A stretch of 64,000 bases of DNA from Spirodela intermedia (Eukaryota; Streptophyta; Magnoliopsida; Alismatales; Araceae), in contig LR746269.1 of NCBI GenBank assembly GCA_902729315.2, positions 596,001 through 660,000 on the forward strand, in the 5' to 3' direction. A program made the position numbers and the translations under genes. Of the stretch, positions 36,151-47,644 are shown piece by piece (within the stretch, counting starts at the first letter, position 1; every line of letters starts with the position of its first letter). Below the pieces are notes generated by a model. It saw nothing but the letters and a program-made list of their open reading frames with translations, had not been told where the DNA came from and made no database searches.

Positions 36151-37741
36151 CCCAGTCTCCGCATCAGGTCCTCCAATCGCTTCACGTCGGTGAGGTAGAG
36201 AAACCCGATCTGCCGAACAGGTTCAGAGGGGGAGATCAGCATGTGGGTTCTTTCTTTCTTTCCTTAGATAGAGGGATCTCCCGCTGTGGGGGGAAGAGTG
36301 AACAAGAAAAGTGTTTCTTACGAGGGTTTCGAGGGAGGATGCCCGGCTGTAGACCTGCATGCCGGCCCGCTTCTTCGTCCGGGTCTTGCCGGATGCGATG
36401 TTCTTCCCCCACCGAAGAATGTCTCTGTGGAGAAGAGGATTTCAATGGCGGAATCTCATCTCTCCAAGCATATGGGGGATGGGGAGCTCTGGTTACCTCT
36501 CTTCCTCTGTAAGGTAGTCCTCGTTCATCAGCTTTTTCAGCAATGCATCCTGCCACATCGAGCGTAACGTTAGTGGGTAGGTAGGAGGCTGAGCTCTGAA
36601 GATGTTCTTGAAGACTGATAAGACTCGGGGGCGGTGGATTATGTGATGGAACAGGGAGCCTTAGAGAGAGAAAGAGAAATCTCTCAAACATCCGTCCGAA
36701 CCTGCGCTTCGCACCGTACGATCGCCATCACACGTTCGTTGTATACGTCGATGCTCTTCGGGGGGAACAAAAAGTGCCTGCGGGCGTAGAGCTGCAGAGA
36801 GAAGAACGTCACAGAAAGCGCTGCGGCGCGTTATATAATTGCGAGCGCAGGAAGAACATCGCACAAAGTCAACTGCCTTAGAAGACTTTTTCTATAAGAA
36901 GCGGCCGCATCAGATTTCTAAGATAATTATCGATTTCCAGATAGAATACGTCTTCTTTTATTCGTCGATATCAAACCCGGCGGCGCAGAAAACTGCAGAT
37001 GAAAGGTAAAGACTCTGGGGAGCATCAAAAGAAGGAGAAAAATGGGCAAGAACAGGATAGGAAATGAGCGAAGCGAAGGTCAAGACAAAGAAGGCTGGGT
37101 TTGTCTTTAGAAGTCTCACTGGAAGAGACAAACCGCCGCAGCCCCATACCTCGTATATGCCATCCCCCAGGTAGGCCAAAGAGGCCGCATTGTAGATCGA
37201 TCTCGGTTTCTTCACCTTCGGCGCGGCGGGCAGCCACCTCTCGTACCCCAGGTAGAGCTCATCCGCCTTTCCTAATCAAGCAAGAACCCAGGTTCAGGAA
37301 AGGACCGTGACAACAACATATCAAAGGATTGGCAGGTTCTTGGCTGCGTGAGAAAACCCACCACCTAAAACGAACCATTCCATCTCCATCTCCATCTAAT
37401 CACATGTTCATCAACTGAAGCGAGCTCATCCCCTTGGGGCATATTCGCAAACAGGTTATGGGTGCAAGTTATAAACCTCGAGTAGTACGGGTACGGTTGG
37501 AGTTCCAGAGCTGGGATGCTGGGATCTCCTCTTTCATGACGGGGGCCACCGGCAAAGTCGCCGTCGCTGTCGCTGTCGCCGTCGCTGCCATCTCCGGCGA
37601 CTGAGATGCAGGAAGGGATGAGGGCTTGGGGGACTTGCCGGAGTGGCTGAACTTGCTAGGTTTGGGGCTGGGATTTGTATCCCACGAGGCTCTGCACAGC
37701 AAGTGAACGGAGGAAACGGTGGCGGCGGCAGCGACTGCCAT
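36084..37741 (-). CDS. Mini-III-type ribonuclease III, probably plastid
   Basis: Mini-III enzymes have an RNase III fold without a dsRNA-binding domain; in plants they trim plastid rRNA and intron RNA. Exons, in transcription order: 37741-37477, 37271-37150, 36791-36702, 36549-36497, 36424-36322, 36209-36084; 252 residues. The N-terminal 60-80 residues are rich in Ala, Ser and Thr without strong conservation, as in a transit peptide. The catalytic segment NAASLAYLGDGIYE keeps the conserved Asp and Glu, followed by LYARRHFLFPPKS, KNIASGKTRTKKRAG and SRASSLETLIGFLYL, all matching the family. The start at 37741 is preferred over the in-frame upstream ATG at 38002 because the intervening peptide looks like untranslated leader. 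A run of Ala-Thr codons (about 37548-37590) is a small microsatellite in exon 1. Confidence 0.88.
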
Positions 37742-38208
37742 TATCTTCCGCCTCTTCCTTCCGCCTCTCCTCCTGCTCAATCCCAGTGGCGGGTTTAGCA
37801 AATTGGGAAACTTCCGGCGACCACGGCAGAGCCCTGGAGGACGGCGGAAGCGTCCCAGCAGAGAGGAAGGGGATGGGAGGGGAGGGGAGTGGGGGTGGGG
37901 GCAAACGGATGACCTTGCTTGACTTCGAAAATCGATTCTCGGGAAGGCGATGCTCGGCCCGCGCAGCGTTTGGGAGAGAATCTCATCGCTTTTTACTCCC
38001 ACGCTTCACCTTATTTAATAAAAAAAGTTTTTTTTTTATTTTCTCCATCACCCTTTCACACGTGTGACCCAAGAGCTGTGCCATATTTCAGGAAATAATG
38101 GCAATTTTTGGAAATGTAAGCAGAGATGATGACCGACGAGCCCAGAAAGGAAAACCACCAGCCCATCTCAGTCCTTCAGATCTTTGACTCTGACACTGTT
38201 CATTCATC
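37742..38208. other. Intergenic region, Mini-III to RTE1-like
   Basis: Both flanking genes are on the minus strand, so this 467 bp holds the Mini-III promoter/leader and the RTE1-like 3' end. An A/T tract lies at about 38019-38040. No gene is recognised. Confidence 0.45.
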
Positions 38209-40069
38209 TCAGCCCATCTCTGACTCTACGAGGTTCTTGATGCAGTATGTGGCTATCAGGAACCAGGCCAGGAGGAGGGAGGAGAACAAGGCCAACCCCA
38301 GCAGAAATGGCCATCCGGCGACGAGAGCCCCGATGGAGAGCACGGCGATGAATGGGAAGAAGGAACGGACTACGGCGGCGCCGTTCACCCACTGTCCCCT
38401 CCATAGCAACAGGGCCGCCACGTTGACCACATTCCACCGCATGGAGCCGCCGTAGGAGAGGCGGTTCAGGCAGCCGGCGACGAAAGAGTAGCAGCTGCAG
38501 GTGAAAAGGTTGTAGAATTTGTGCTCGAATTGCCGTGCGCTGGCGTGCAGGGCGTCGTCCCAGGAGATGGCGCTGCCGAGCTCGGCGTGCCGGTGCGCCT
38601 GCTTGCAGGAGTGCGAGGCCAAGTTGCTGGGGAAGCAGCACTGCCCACGAGCAGGAAAGAAAGACGATGGTAAGCCAGGTGATCCAAGAAGCGGAGGAAA
38701 AAATGCTACGGCAGCATAACACTATAATTGGCACGCTATCCAATCCAAAAACACCATATTTTTCCTATAAATATTCCGGAAGCCCACCTTTCTCATTTAA
38801 ATTATTTACTATTTTCTCACTAATAATAATTCTCATAAGTTTGATGTTCTCAAGGTCATTTCTCACTTTTAATAATTTACTACTTTACTATCAGAGGAAG
38901 AAATCTACTACCCAAGAAAGTAAGAAGAATATTAGAGCAGAAGACTGACGATTTCTCCAAAGTTCTAGCAACTCATACTGCACGCAGAGACCACTACTTC
39001 ACAGTCAGAGGTCAGGCCGAGGCCGGGGAAGCTCAGAAGCTCCGCTTTCCCTCGCCTGGTTGTGGGTCCTTCGTTTGGTTTTAGGAAGGAAGATCCGGGA
39101 GCGGGCTGGCCGGTAGTCTCTGAAGTTCTGACCATATCCCATATATCTCTGTTGGCCAATCAATTCCTTCCAAAACTTAGTAAATGTGATCTATAAACAC
39201 TTGATCCATCTCAGCCAAACACTCCCCAGGGCAAAAAATTCTGCTTATCCAATGCGAAAGAGCAAGAAAGACAGCTTGATACTGATTTCCTGCTGAAATC
39301 TCCTCGATAGAACAAAAATCATTCCACAAATTCTGTACCAAGAAGAACTTTATCCCAGACGAACATGATATTTTGTAGCATTTACATCTGCAGCAGTACC
39401 TATAAAGTATCTGATCAGCATGATCAAACACTTGATTAGTGGTATTCGCATTGAATGGTGGCTGAAGCACTTTGAATTCGGGAAGGAAACCAGGCCCAAA
39501 ACAAGAGATCACCCAACCATGAAATTACAGAATAACACCGACCGGCGCGATATGATTACTGAAATATATGAAGATGGGTTGGTCTGTATTTTCTCCTTCA
39601 TTTGGGAACTGCATAGCACAAAATTTTTAGATGGGTTGGTCTGTATTTCCTTGCATCCTTTTTGTGGTCGAATATAATACATGTAAGAACATTCTTGAAC
39701 AAGAATATCAACGAACAGATATTTCTATAGCATAACGGGTAACTTGAGAGAAAGAAAATAAGGCTGAAAGAAACCACAGCGAAAGATGGTGTATACCTGT
39801 TCTCTGTCGAGCTGAAGATACCTGGCAACTGCGCCATAGGCGAAGTTGTCTACGGTTACAAGATTTGAGCCTGAAAAGTCCAGAACAGCTCCATCCTCCC
39901 GACAAATTCCAACGTGACCAATGTATGGAATCAACCATGAGACCACTGGGAGAGGGGCCCATACTATGCAGCAGGGAAATTTTGCCTTTTTCGGATCGAT
40001 TTCTTCAAGCGGCCATAGATCATGGCGAACGTCAAGCAGAGAGCAGGGAATTCCAGTACTAACAGCCAT
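38209..40069 (-). CDS. RTE1: RTE1-like regulator of ethylene receptors (TMEM222 family)
   Basis: RTE1 is a Golgi/ER membrane protein that promotes ethylene-receptor ETR1 signalling (family knowledge). Two exons, 40069-39797 and 38640-38209, join in phase to 234 residues; relatives have about 230-250. Exon 1 carries [28 protein letters not shown] and [15 protein letters not shown]. Exon 2 carries CCFPSNL, the Cys/His-rich [29 protein letters not shown] and two hydrophobic C-terminal segments ending [12 protein letters not shown]. The start of the linear family homology (DLWPL) is only 17 residues from the chosen ATG, so an extra upstream exon coding a longer N-terminus is possible. RTE1 and its paralogue RTH are not cleanly separated here. 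Confidence 0.9.
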
Positions 40070-41100
40070 CTTCAGATCGATGAGGGTTCTTCCACGGGAC
40101 GTTAGGATTCACAATCTCCACCGGACCGAATGCTCAAGAGCGCACGTCACGCAACGATCTGTGAGACGGGAAAATCAGGCGCGGAATCCGATGCGAGGAA
40201 CTCTGAGAAATTCCAAAAGAACAGAGTCTCAAAAGGATTCCACATTTCCGGAAAAGTCATATGCGCATGGCAAGACTGTGAGAGGGAATCAAATCTTGCG
40301 CAAGGGTTACGAGGCAGAGAAAAAGGAACCGAATGTCGCCATACAGATGATGTGAGTGGGAGAAGGAAATTGAAATTTGAGAGTGGGAATCATGAGGCTT
40401 GACCTTGTCGAGACGCAGTTCCCACTGACACCATCCCCGCGGATGACCTCCGGCTATCGCCTCACAGGCTCCCACGCCGCGGAAGGGCCCCAAGATTAGT
40501 CCAAACTTCACAAGCACAGGGGAGAGAGGGAGAGAGAGAGAGAGAGAGAGAGATTACGTGAAGACAAAAAGTACTCCCGGCATGACGTCTTCGCGAATTC
40601 ATGGAGGGGCGGTGGAGATGTCACACTTGTCTGCCGGGTGTGGAAGAAGACCATTGGGCGAGGGAGGCAACGGCGGTAATGGCGAGGTGCACTGTGACAA
40701 GCACCTCCTGCCCTAATTTAATGCAATTGGAGCAATCGGATCCGCACGATTACCATTCCCACGTCATTCCACAAAATTATGGACGAGCAAGCACTTGGAA
40801 GAACAGAGCGATCGGAGATTCAGCCGCCGCCGGCGCCCCTCCGGTCTCCGGCGAGGAAGGGCGAGGAAGATCCAAGAGGGCAGGTCCCCGGTCACCATGG
40901 TCTTTCCTGTTCTGGATAACAGCAAAGAGTCATAGATGTTCACACGGGATGTACGTACCAAAATGTGCCTTACCCAATACGTTTCTCTCATTGTGCGGTT
41001 CGCCCCACGGAACTTTGTTGGCCCATAAGTAAATGGGCCTCTGTGATTTTGATTTTGGGTGAGAAGCTAATAGCATGGTATCACGGCCCAGGCTCAATAC
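40070..41100. other. Upstream region of the RTE1-like gene
   Basis: This holds the presumed promoter and leader of the RTE1-like gene on the minus strand, possibly with a 5' leader intron. A GA tract occupies about 40521-40553. Short open frames near 40600-41030 show no family resemblance and are not called as genes. Confidence 0.4.
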
Positions 41101-42503
41101 TGATCTCTCTCTCTCTGATAAGCCCAGTATTTGCCTAGATGTTTGATTTATTAAAGAAGAGAGTATCCTACTTGGTGGCCTTTCGAAGTCACACGATCCT
41201 TTAAACTCCTTCTAGTGGGTGAATTTAGATGTACTAACCCAACACTTTGAGAGAGAGAGAAGAGAGAGAGAATATGACTTATGTTGTATCCATTGTATTT
41301 TGGATTACTATGATCATAAAAGGTTTATGTTGCTTCCCCCGCTAGATCCAATCCACGAACCTGCTGCAAGTGTCCTCAAGAGGCAAGATAGACCTCAATC
41401 AGCGTAAACTACAGTGTTGACAAACTATAGATTGCAAGAGAGTCATGCAAGGCCAATTGGTCGCCTCCTCATATATATGGCAGTAAAGCAGCCGCCTAAG
41501 GGGACGGAAGGCTGTAAGGAGGGTGGATATAACTTAAAACCTAGAGTAGTTTATGTTTAAATTAATTTCAATGTGAATAATTATATATAAATTGTATATT
41601 ATGATATTAATATTGAATTAATCTCATTTCAAGTGATTCATTAGAGTTTTAAGTATTTAGAATTACGACTTCTCTTATAAGTATGTGTATATATATATAT
41701 ATACACACACACACACATATATATATAGATCATGTCTTATTCTAATTTTATGATAGGTTAAATTAGAAAAAGACATCAAAAGATTAGACATCTCTTGTTC
41801 ATAAATAAGGGGTCATGATCCTGAGGCTACATCATGAGTCACTCTTAAACCATTACATCTCTCTAGAATCAATCACTAGATGACTCTTTTGTATTGATTT
41901 AAAAGGTTGTCCTCATACTTGTGTCTTCATAGATTCAGATATAGTTTTAATATATTCTTATTATATTTTATCATTCTACATATATCTTAACACTAGATCC
42001 TTCAGATTCAACATTTTATAATTTTCATATTAAGTAAGAAAAAAAGTAAAACAAATGTTTTTCAAAGTAAATATTAATATAGATGTCAATAAACAAATAA
42101 AAAATAATTTTATTAATGCTTTTTAATCAAAAAATTTCTATTTCAATGATCAAATTAATGATCACCTATTTTTAAAAAAAAAATTATAATATTTTCTACT
42201 CTATGACCTTAGTAATTTTTACAAACATGAAGCCTATCATATTTTTCAATAATTCTTATATATTTTTTGAAAATACTAGCAAATATGTGTTAACATATTT
42301 CCTAAATAATAAGATGGTGGCATATTTCCTTGATTATTATTAAAAACATTAATTTTCGTATCATGATTATAATGGCTCAACTTTTTGGGCAAATGATGAT
42401 GCAATAATACTTTAGCACTTTAGTTTCCTTAAAAACTTGATTTCTGCCTCATCAAATAAAATTAATAAAAAATATAGATTTACTACATTATGAGTTGAAA
42501 TCA

Positions 42504-42548
<45 letters not shown>

Positions 42549-44437
42549 AGATTGACCTAATACCAAATAAACGACCATCCTTGATCATCTAGGGAGAGCA
42601 TGTCTTCTATTTTCCTAAAATGAAGATAGAATTTTTTAGTTAAAAATGATTAATTTAAATCATATAATTATTGACATAATAGTATGAATAAATGTGCGGC
42701 TTTTGAGAAGCTAAATGTCATGGAAAATAAAATAATTCCTAAAATTCATGTAGTTTAATGGGGATAAAGTTATGTCCTTGAAAATAAGTATTTGGCAATA
42801 AAAATAAGTCTTACACTAAGCAAGTAAATAATGGGAAATAACCATTTTCATAAAAATCATTAATCAATCTAGGTAAATTTGGTCATGGACGAATTTTCCT
42901 TGAGCACATATATTCTATTAATTTCAATATCAATATTTATTTTAAAATATTTGGACATATTTTATTTTTAAAAATAATAATTTTTACTCTAGCACACATG
43001 ATATTCTTTGAAAAAATAAATTAAATGTCAAACATGGTAAAAAAGGATGAAACCTAAAGATAACTTCTTGCATAGCACATAAAATCATACCATAGACTAC
43101 ATTTAATGAGAGTTCTAAGTTGATGATTGAAAATTGAGATTTAAAAATAAAAATAAAACTTTACTATGTCAAAGTAGTGGCTTTGATGCTCCTTAAGTTG
43201 TGAATATATACTCAACAACTTCCCATGAAGCATACTTTAGCAATGCAATTGATGTAGACAGCTTTGCCTATTGCCTTGGCCCTTAGTCCCAACTTCTCCC
43301 CTTATTTGTTTGTGTTTTAGACAACCTTTAGACAATTTAATGACCACCTAATTCAACGATTGTTTTCCTAGTTATTTAGGAGGATATTTTCTTTTGTTTC
43401 TTTATAGAGCAGAATTCAAGGTGAGGAAACTAGTGATAAATTTTGAATTGGAAGGATGATCATCAAAAATTTGAGTCAATAAATCATATATATATATATT
43501 TAAATCGTCAAAGCATAAGTAGCAAGTAAGGTGCATCAACTAGTCTAATCAAGTAAATGTTAATATGCAACAACCATGCCTTAGCTACTTAGGAGTGACT
43601 TTCTAGTTGTTGTAGCATGATCACTTATAGTATAATAATTGAATTATTACTATTTACTTTTAAAAAAGAAATTATCATTTTTTTCTTATTTTATATTCAT
43701 ATAATAATATCTTAAGCATATTTGTCTGTAATTTGTATTTTACTTTTTAAAAAATCATTATGCAATGCTTAAATTGATGCTGCTTGGCACTTAGACTTCA
43801 TGGACAAATAAGAGGGGGGTACCTAACAAACTAAATCACCCAAAACAACTTTGTTTGCATATTTTAGATCACAATTCATTATAATCTAGAATTGATGGGT
43901 TAAAATGTATAGAAAGAAAAAAAACTCGACTTTTTATATAGAACAATAGTTTATAAACGGGTAATACTAATCATACAATTTTAATCCAGTCATCTTTGAC
44001 TGATGATCAATATTTCTGCTCATAAGATACTAAATGACCACAAAATAAACTCTAAGGTGTACTGCCAAATTGAAAAATATCGACGATATAAAGGAGGTAA
44101 TACGGAAAAATTAAACTCATCCATACCAAATTTGATCAAGAATTTGAAGCGTTGTTCAAGTTCATTCATTCAAGTAGGCTAATCAGGTTTATCACCCATT
44201 ATCCTACTAGTTCAGAAGCATTCTCATCCACACAAACCAAGGTTGAAATCACATACAGCTTCTTGTCAACTAAGACCACCTTCTCTTTCCCAAAGCCTAT
44301 GTGAGGACAAAGAGTCTGAGCACCAGAGGCTTCAATCCCTAATGAGAGGGGAGGAAAAAAACCAAGGAGAAAAGAATTCAAAAAATGTGGCATGCGAAAA
44401 ATATGAGGCCCAAAAGCTCATAACTCAGCTTACTCAT
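41101..44437. other. AT-rich gene-free region
   Basis: About 3.3 kb of strongly AT-rich sequence with no supportable reading frame. Simple repeats: (TA)n then (CA)n at about 41688-41728, (CT)n at 42509-42547, and (TA)n at about 43488-43498. No terminal repeats, tRNA or transposase motifs could be recognised. It is probably old, decayed transposon or intergenic DNA. The last 300 bp are the 3' flank of the following minus-strand gene. Confidence 0.5.
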
Positions 44438-47329
44438 TCAAAGGTTTGGAATTGATTCTGCCCGGATATATTTCTTAAGAAGGGCCTTCTCTTCATTGAG
44501 CTTTTTCTTCTCAGCGGGACTTCCAGGCTTGACCTTCCTCTTCTCCTCTAGTATCCATTTGAAGAGTTCACGTTGTCGACTTTCTGGGACGGGTGGAAGA
44601 GCCACTTTGGGTGCTTCTGGGCGTGGGAGGGGCAGCTGTTGGGGAGCTTCGGGTTTTGAGGTCTCGGCTTGATTCGAGGAAACACCCTTTTTGACAGGAT
44701 CCTCTTCCTCCTTTTCAGCTGATTTCTTCTCTGTGGTCCTCAATAGCACATATGCTGCAGCACTGCAGATATTTAGATAACAACAAGAGGTATCCAACTC
44801 AACAGTGATTAAAGATCAACGCCTCTAAATGATCCTTTGACTACACAGAATGCAGACATAGGCCTGAATGTATAATTTATACATACTGGACACATGGTAC
44901 TCCGCTACAATGGCCTGTAGACTGCAGATATCAGATATCACGAAGGACGAGAGGGAATCCAGTCTGTACATCTTCCTCAAGATAGAAGGGAGGAAGAATT
45001 TCCTGATATAGCTCCACTGAGGAGCTCTCAGCAATGACAAGATAGACTGTACAATCAGAGGTGATATGGAAAAGAAGAAGACAATCACAGCTTACTTTCC
45101 CTGCTACTAAAACAAGGCTATCACATGGGACTTTTCAACTGACTAATTATTTTGGATTGAACAGATTGATCCAGTTAGTTTCCTTCAATCCCAAAATGCA
45201 TATGCATCTTGCCAAGCCTTTGTTACATGGATCATTCATAACCTTAACAAAGCTTTTGCCTGCTCCACCAGAAAAAAATGAAAAAAAAAAGAAGGTAAAG
45301 ACAAAAAGGAAAAAAAAAGGAAAAAAGAGTTTATCTTTGATTCCTCGTTGAAATTATCCCTAACAGTTGTGGAGAGAGTAGTGAACTCAATCCTGTATTG
45401 GAAAGAATCCTACAACCTTTCTGGAGTGACGTAGCAGAAAGAGGGAGATTATCTTCCCATCAAAGTAGATCTTCAGGCAAGATACTGGATTAGAAAAAAG
45501 GGAAACACAACTAAAACATAAGATTCATCCTTGCTTCGATCTGCTGCAGAGCATAGTATTATTTTTCCAATGTCTGCTCCTTTAGACCAGTCAACCACTG
45601 ACTTAATATCCCTGCAAATATCTAGCAAATCCCTGAAACTCTCCTGAAGATCTTCAGTTACTCCTCTCCCATGAAATGCTCCACGAGTTCTTCCACAAAG
45701 CAAAAAGATTTAGACCGAGAATTCCATATTGATCAACGAATCATGAACCACATAGATCTGGCCTGCCCTGAGCTGAGCTCTACCAAAAGTGATCTCCCAC
45801 ACCACAAATGTAATCCACTGGGATGGAGCATTTACGTGAATGCAAAACCCTATCAAACTGTGACCGTGGAAAGGTTTCAAGCAATGGTCTGTATGAGGGT
45901 TTATTTTTCGGTTCAATAGCAAGGAAGTCATTCTTCTGGCAAATAACCCAAGAATCTTTCATTCTACGCAAGAACTTGTACCTCTTGTGGGGTCTGGTGC
46001 TTTCAGTGGGTGAGAGGGTTCATTTCGCCAAAGATTCATCAAGCCAGATCACAATTATTTCTTGCACGAAGTTCTCTCATTTCTCATTTCTCTATTCCAG
46101 CGCCTGTACTTCGTCATATAAAAATTCATGAGATACAACCAAAGGGTCTCCGTTTTTTCATCTGAATTTCGATGCAAAAAAATATTCTAAGGCATATGAT
46201 AGTCTGATGACCTTCTTGTGATCCTCAGACAGTAGACATCAGCACCAAATATGAATCCGAAGTGAAACCAACTTCTTCTGTCAACTAAGACCTAAAAATG
46301 CTGCAGTAGTTAATACCAAGAGGTATACTCCTTCGTCTCATGCAATGGCTTCCATCAAACCTTTGACGACTGTGGATATGCAAATGGCGGTGGCTAGGTA
46401 TCTTCAAGTCAGAGGTCAGGATGCATAGATGCAGAATCGCATATCATGTTCATACTACTTGAGTTAGGAATTAAGGTATACTTGTCCCTGCTGTTACAGC
46501 AATGGGTCATAAACATATAAAAAGGAAAGCTGCAGTGGCAACCGATCAAACACCTTTCTGAAGCAAAGTTTCTCTAAAATAATGAGAAGATTTCCCTCAA
46601 TCCTATCGTGAAAGGGTCAAAGTAAAAAGACATTTTTCAACAGAACATATAGAATGGAGATTTAAAACCCACAGTGCTTTGTTTCCAGGTTATTAGATGC
46701 TTCATGCATTGATTGACACACACATTGCGAACAGGATGTAGAGGTGGTTAAGTAGGCTAAGGACTCTTCATTCCGAAGAACTAAAATGTAGCATAATGGG
46801 CCAGCGAGCAAGAGGACAATAGGTTGGATTCTGCAGTAGGAGATGCAATACTTACAAGACAAAAACGCTGGAAAATTCAAATATGCGAAAGAAGGAAAAA
46901 GAAGAACGAAGATGGCGGAATATACAATCGGAATGACAAACCTCCGACGGCGAAATTGACGACCAGGAGGAAGGGGAAGATGCGACGGAGGAAAGGCTTC
47001 TTTGGGGCCAACTCAGCAGCAGTCCCCTCGGTAGACGAGGATGACGATGGATCCATGGAGCCGACCGGTCGAGAGGAACCAGGCGGAGGCGAGTGAGACA
47101 GCGCAGGCCCTCCTTTAGCCTTGTTCTTCTTCAAAGTTGCTGCGCGCGAGCGCAAGAAGAACCTACAATTAATGAGCGAAAGGGGGCGATAGAGAGGAAG
47201 ATGGGGGGGAAAAAAAAAAGAAGCGTCCGATTCGACGAAGTCGACGCGAGCCCGGTATAGGACGGCACCTTTGGAGGGCTTGTGAAGGAAGAGCTTGGGT
47301 TGAGAGGCCTCCTCCGGCTGCGATGGCAT
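44438..47329 (-). CDS. Plant single-pass membrane protein of unknown function
   Basis: I recognise no characterised family. Exons, in transcription order: 47329-47269, 47139-46942, 44754-44438; the phases fit to 191 residues. Visible features: a polar N-terminus (MPSQPEEASQ), a basic stretch (LKKNKAKGG), a Ser/Glu-rich linker, one hydrophobic segment (RRIFPFLLVVNFAVGAYVLL, about residues 73-92), a Pro/Glu-rich linker and a charged C-terminal block from PESRQRELFKWILEEKRK to RAESIPNL. That final block looks conserved and helical. At the third exon two acceptors are close together; 44755 is chosen because it gives AYVLLRTTE in phase. The 2.19 kb intron 2 holds no certain feature. The gene is head-to-head with the next one. 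Confidence 0.72.
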
Positions 47330-47644
47330 CTCAAGCGGGGACCCTCTTCCTCAAAGCTCCCCTTTTTCTAATTCACCGTCTCACAGCATGCTAGGGCCGC
47401 CTACAGTCTTACAGAGGTTGAAGAAGGGTAAAACCGTGAAAATCGGGGAAAAGGGTAAGTTACTTAGCAGTAACGGCCCGAAATAAGTTAAGTGATGTAT
47501 AATTTCGGGCTGGATCATGTCCAGAAGAGGCGGGCCTATTCCAGGGCTTCGAGAAGCCCGGTCCATTAGTAGATGTATTTAGCGGGGCGGCTCCCTCCTC
47601 CGGCGGCGATAGTTGCCGTCGGCGTTCCCTTCCTCGGCGGCTCC
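47330..47644. promoter_or_regulatory. Compact bidirectional promoter region
   Basis: Only 315 bp separate the start codons of the unknown membrane-protein gene (-) and the glycosyltransferase-like gene (+). Both promoters must lie here or extend into the genes. No TATA box is clear, which is usual for short bidirectional plant promoters. The function is inferred from layout. Confidence 0.5.

Noticed and set aside
37742-38002. N-terminal extension of the Mini-III protein from the ATG at 38002
   Set aside because: In frame, but the added 87 residues lack transit-peptide character beyond low-complexity Pro/Ser/Arg and look like translated leader; the start at 37741 gives the usual size.
40601-41032. 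143-codon open frame upstream of the RTE1-like gene
   Set aside because: No family resemblance, mixed composition and no supporting splice structure; probably chance.
41688-41728. Possible hairpin-type element formed by TA and CA runs
   Set aside because: Explained by adjoining dinucleotide microsatellites; no terminal inverted repeats or target duplication seen.
45473-45971. Open frames within the 2.2 kb intron of the unknown membrane-protein gene
   Set aside because: They overlap each other on both strands and show no motif I recognise; possibly transposon debris but unsupported.
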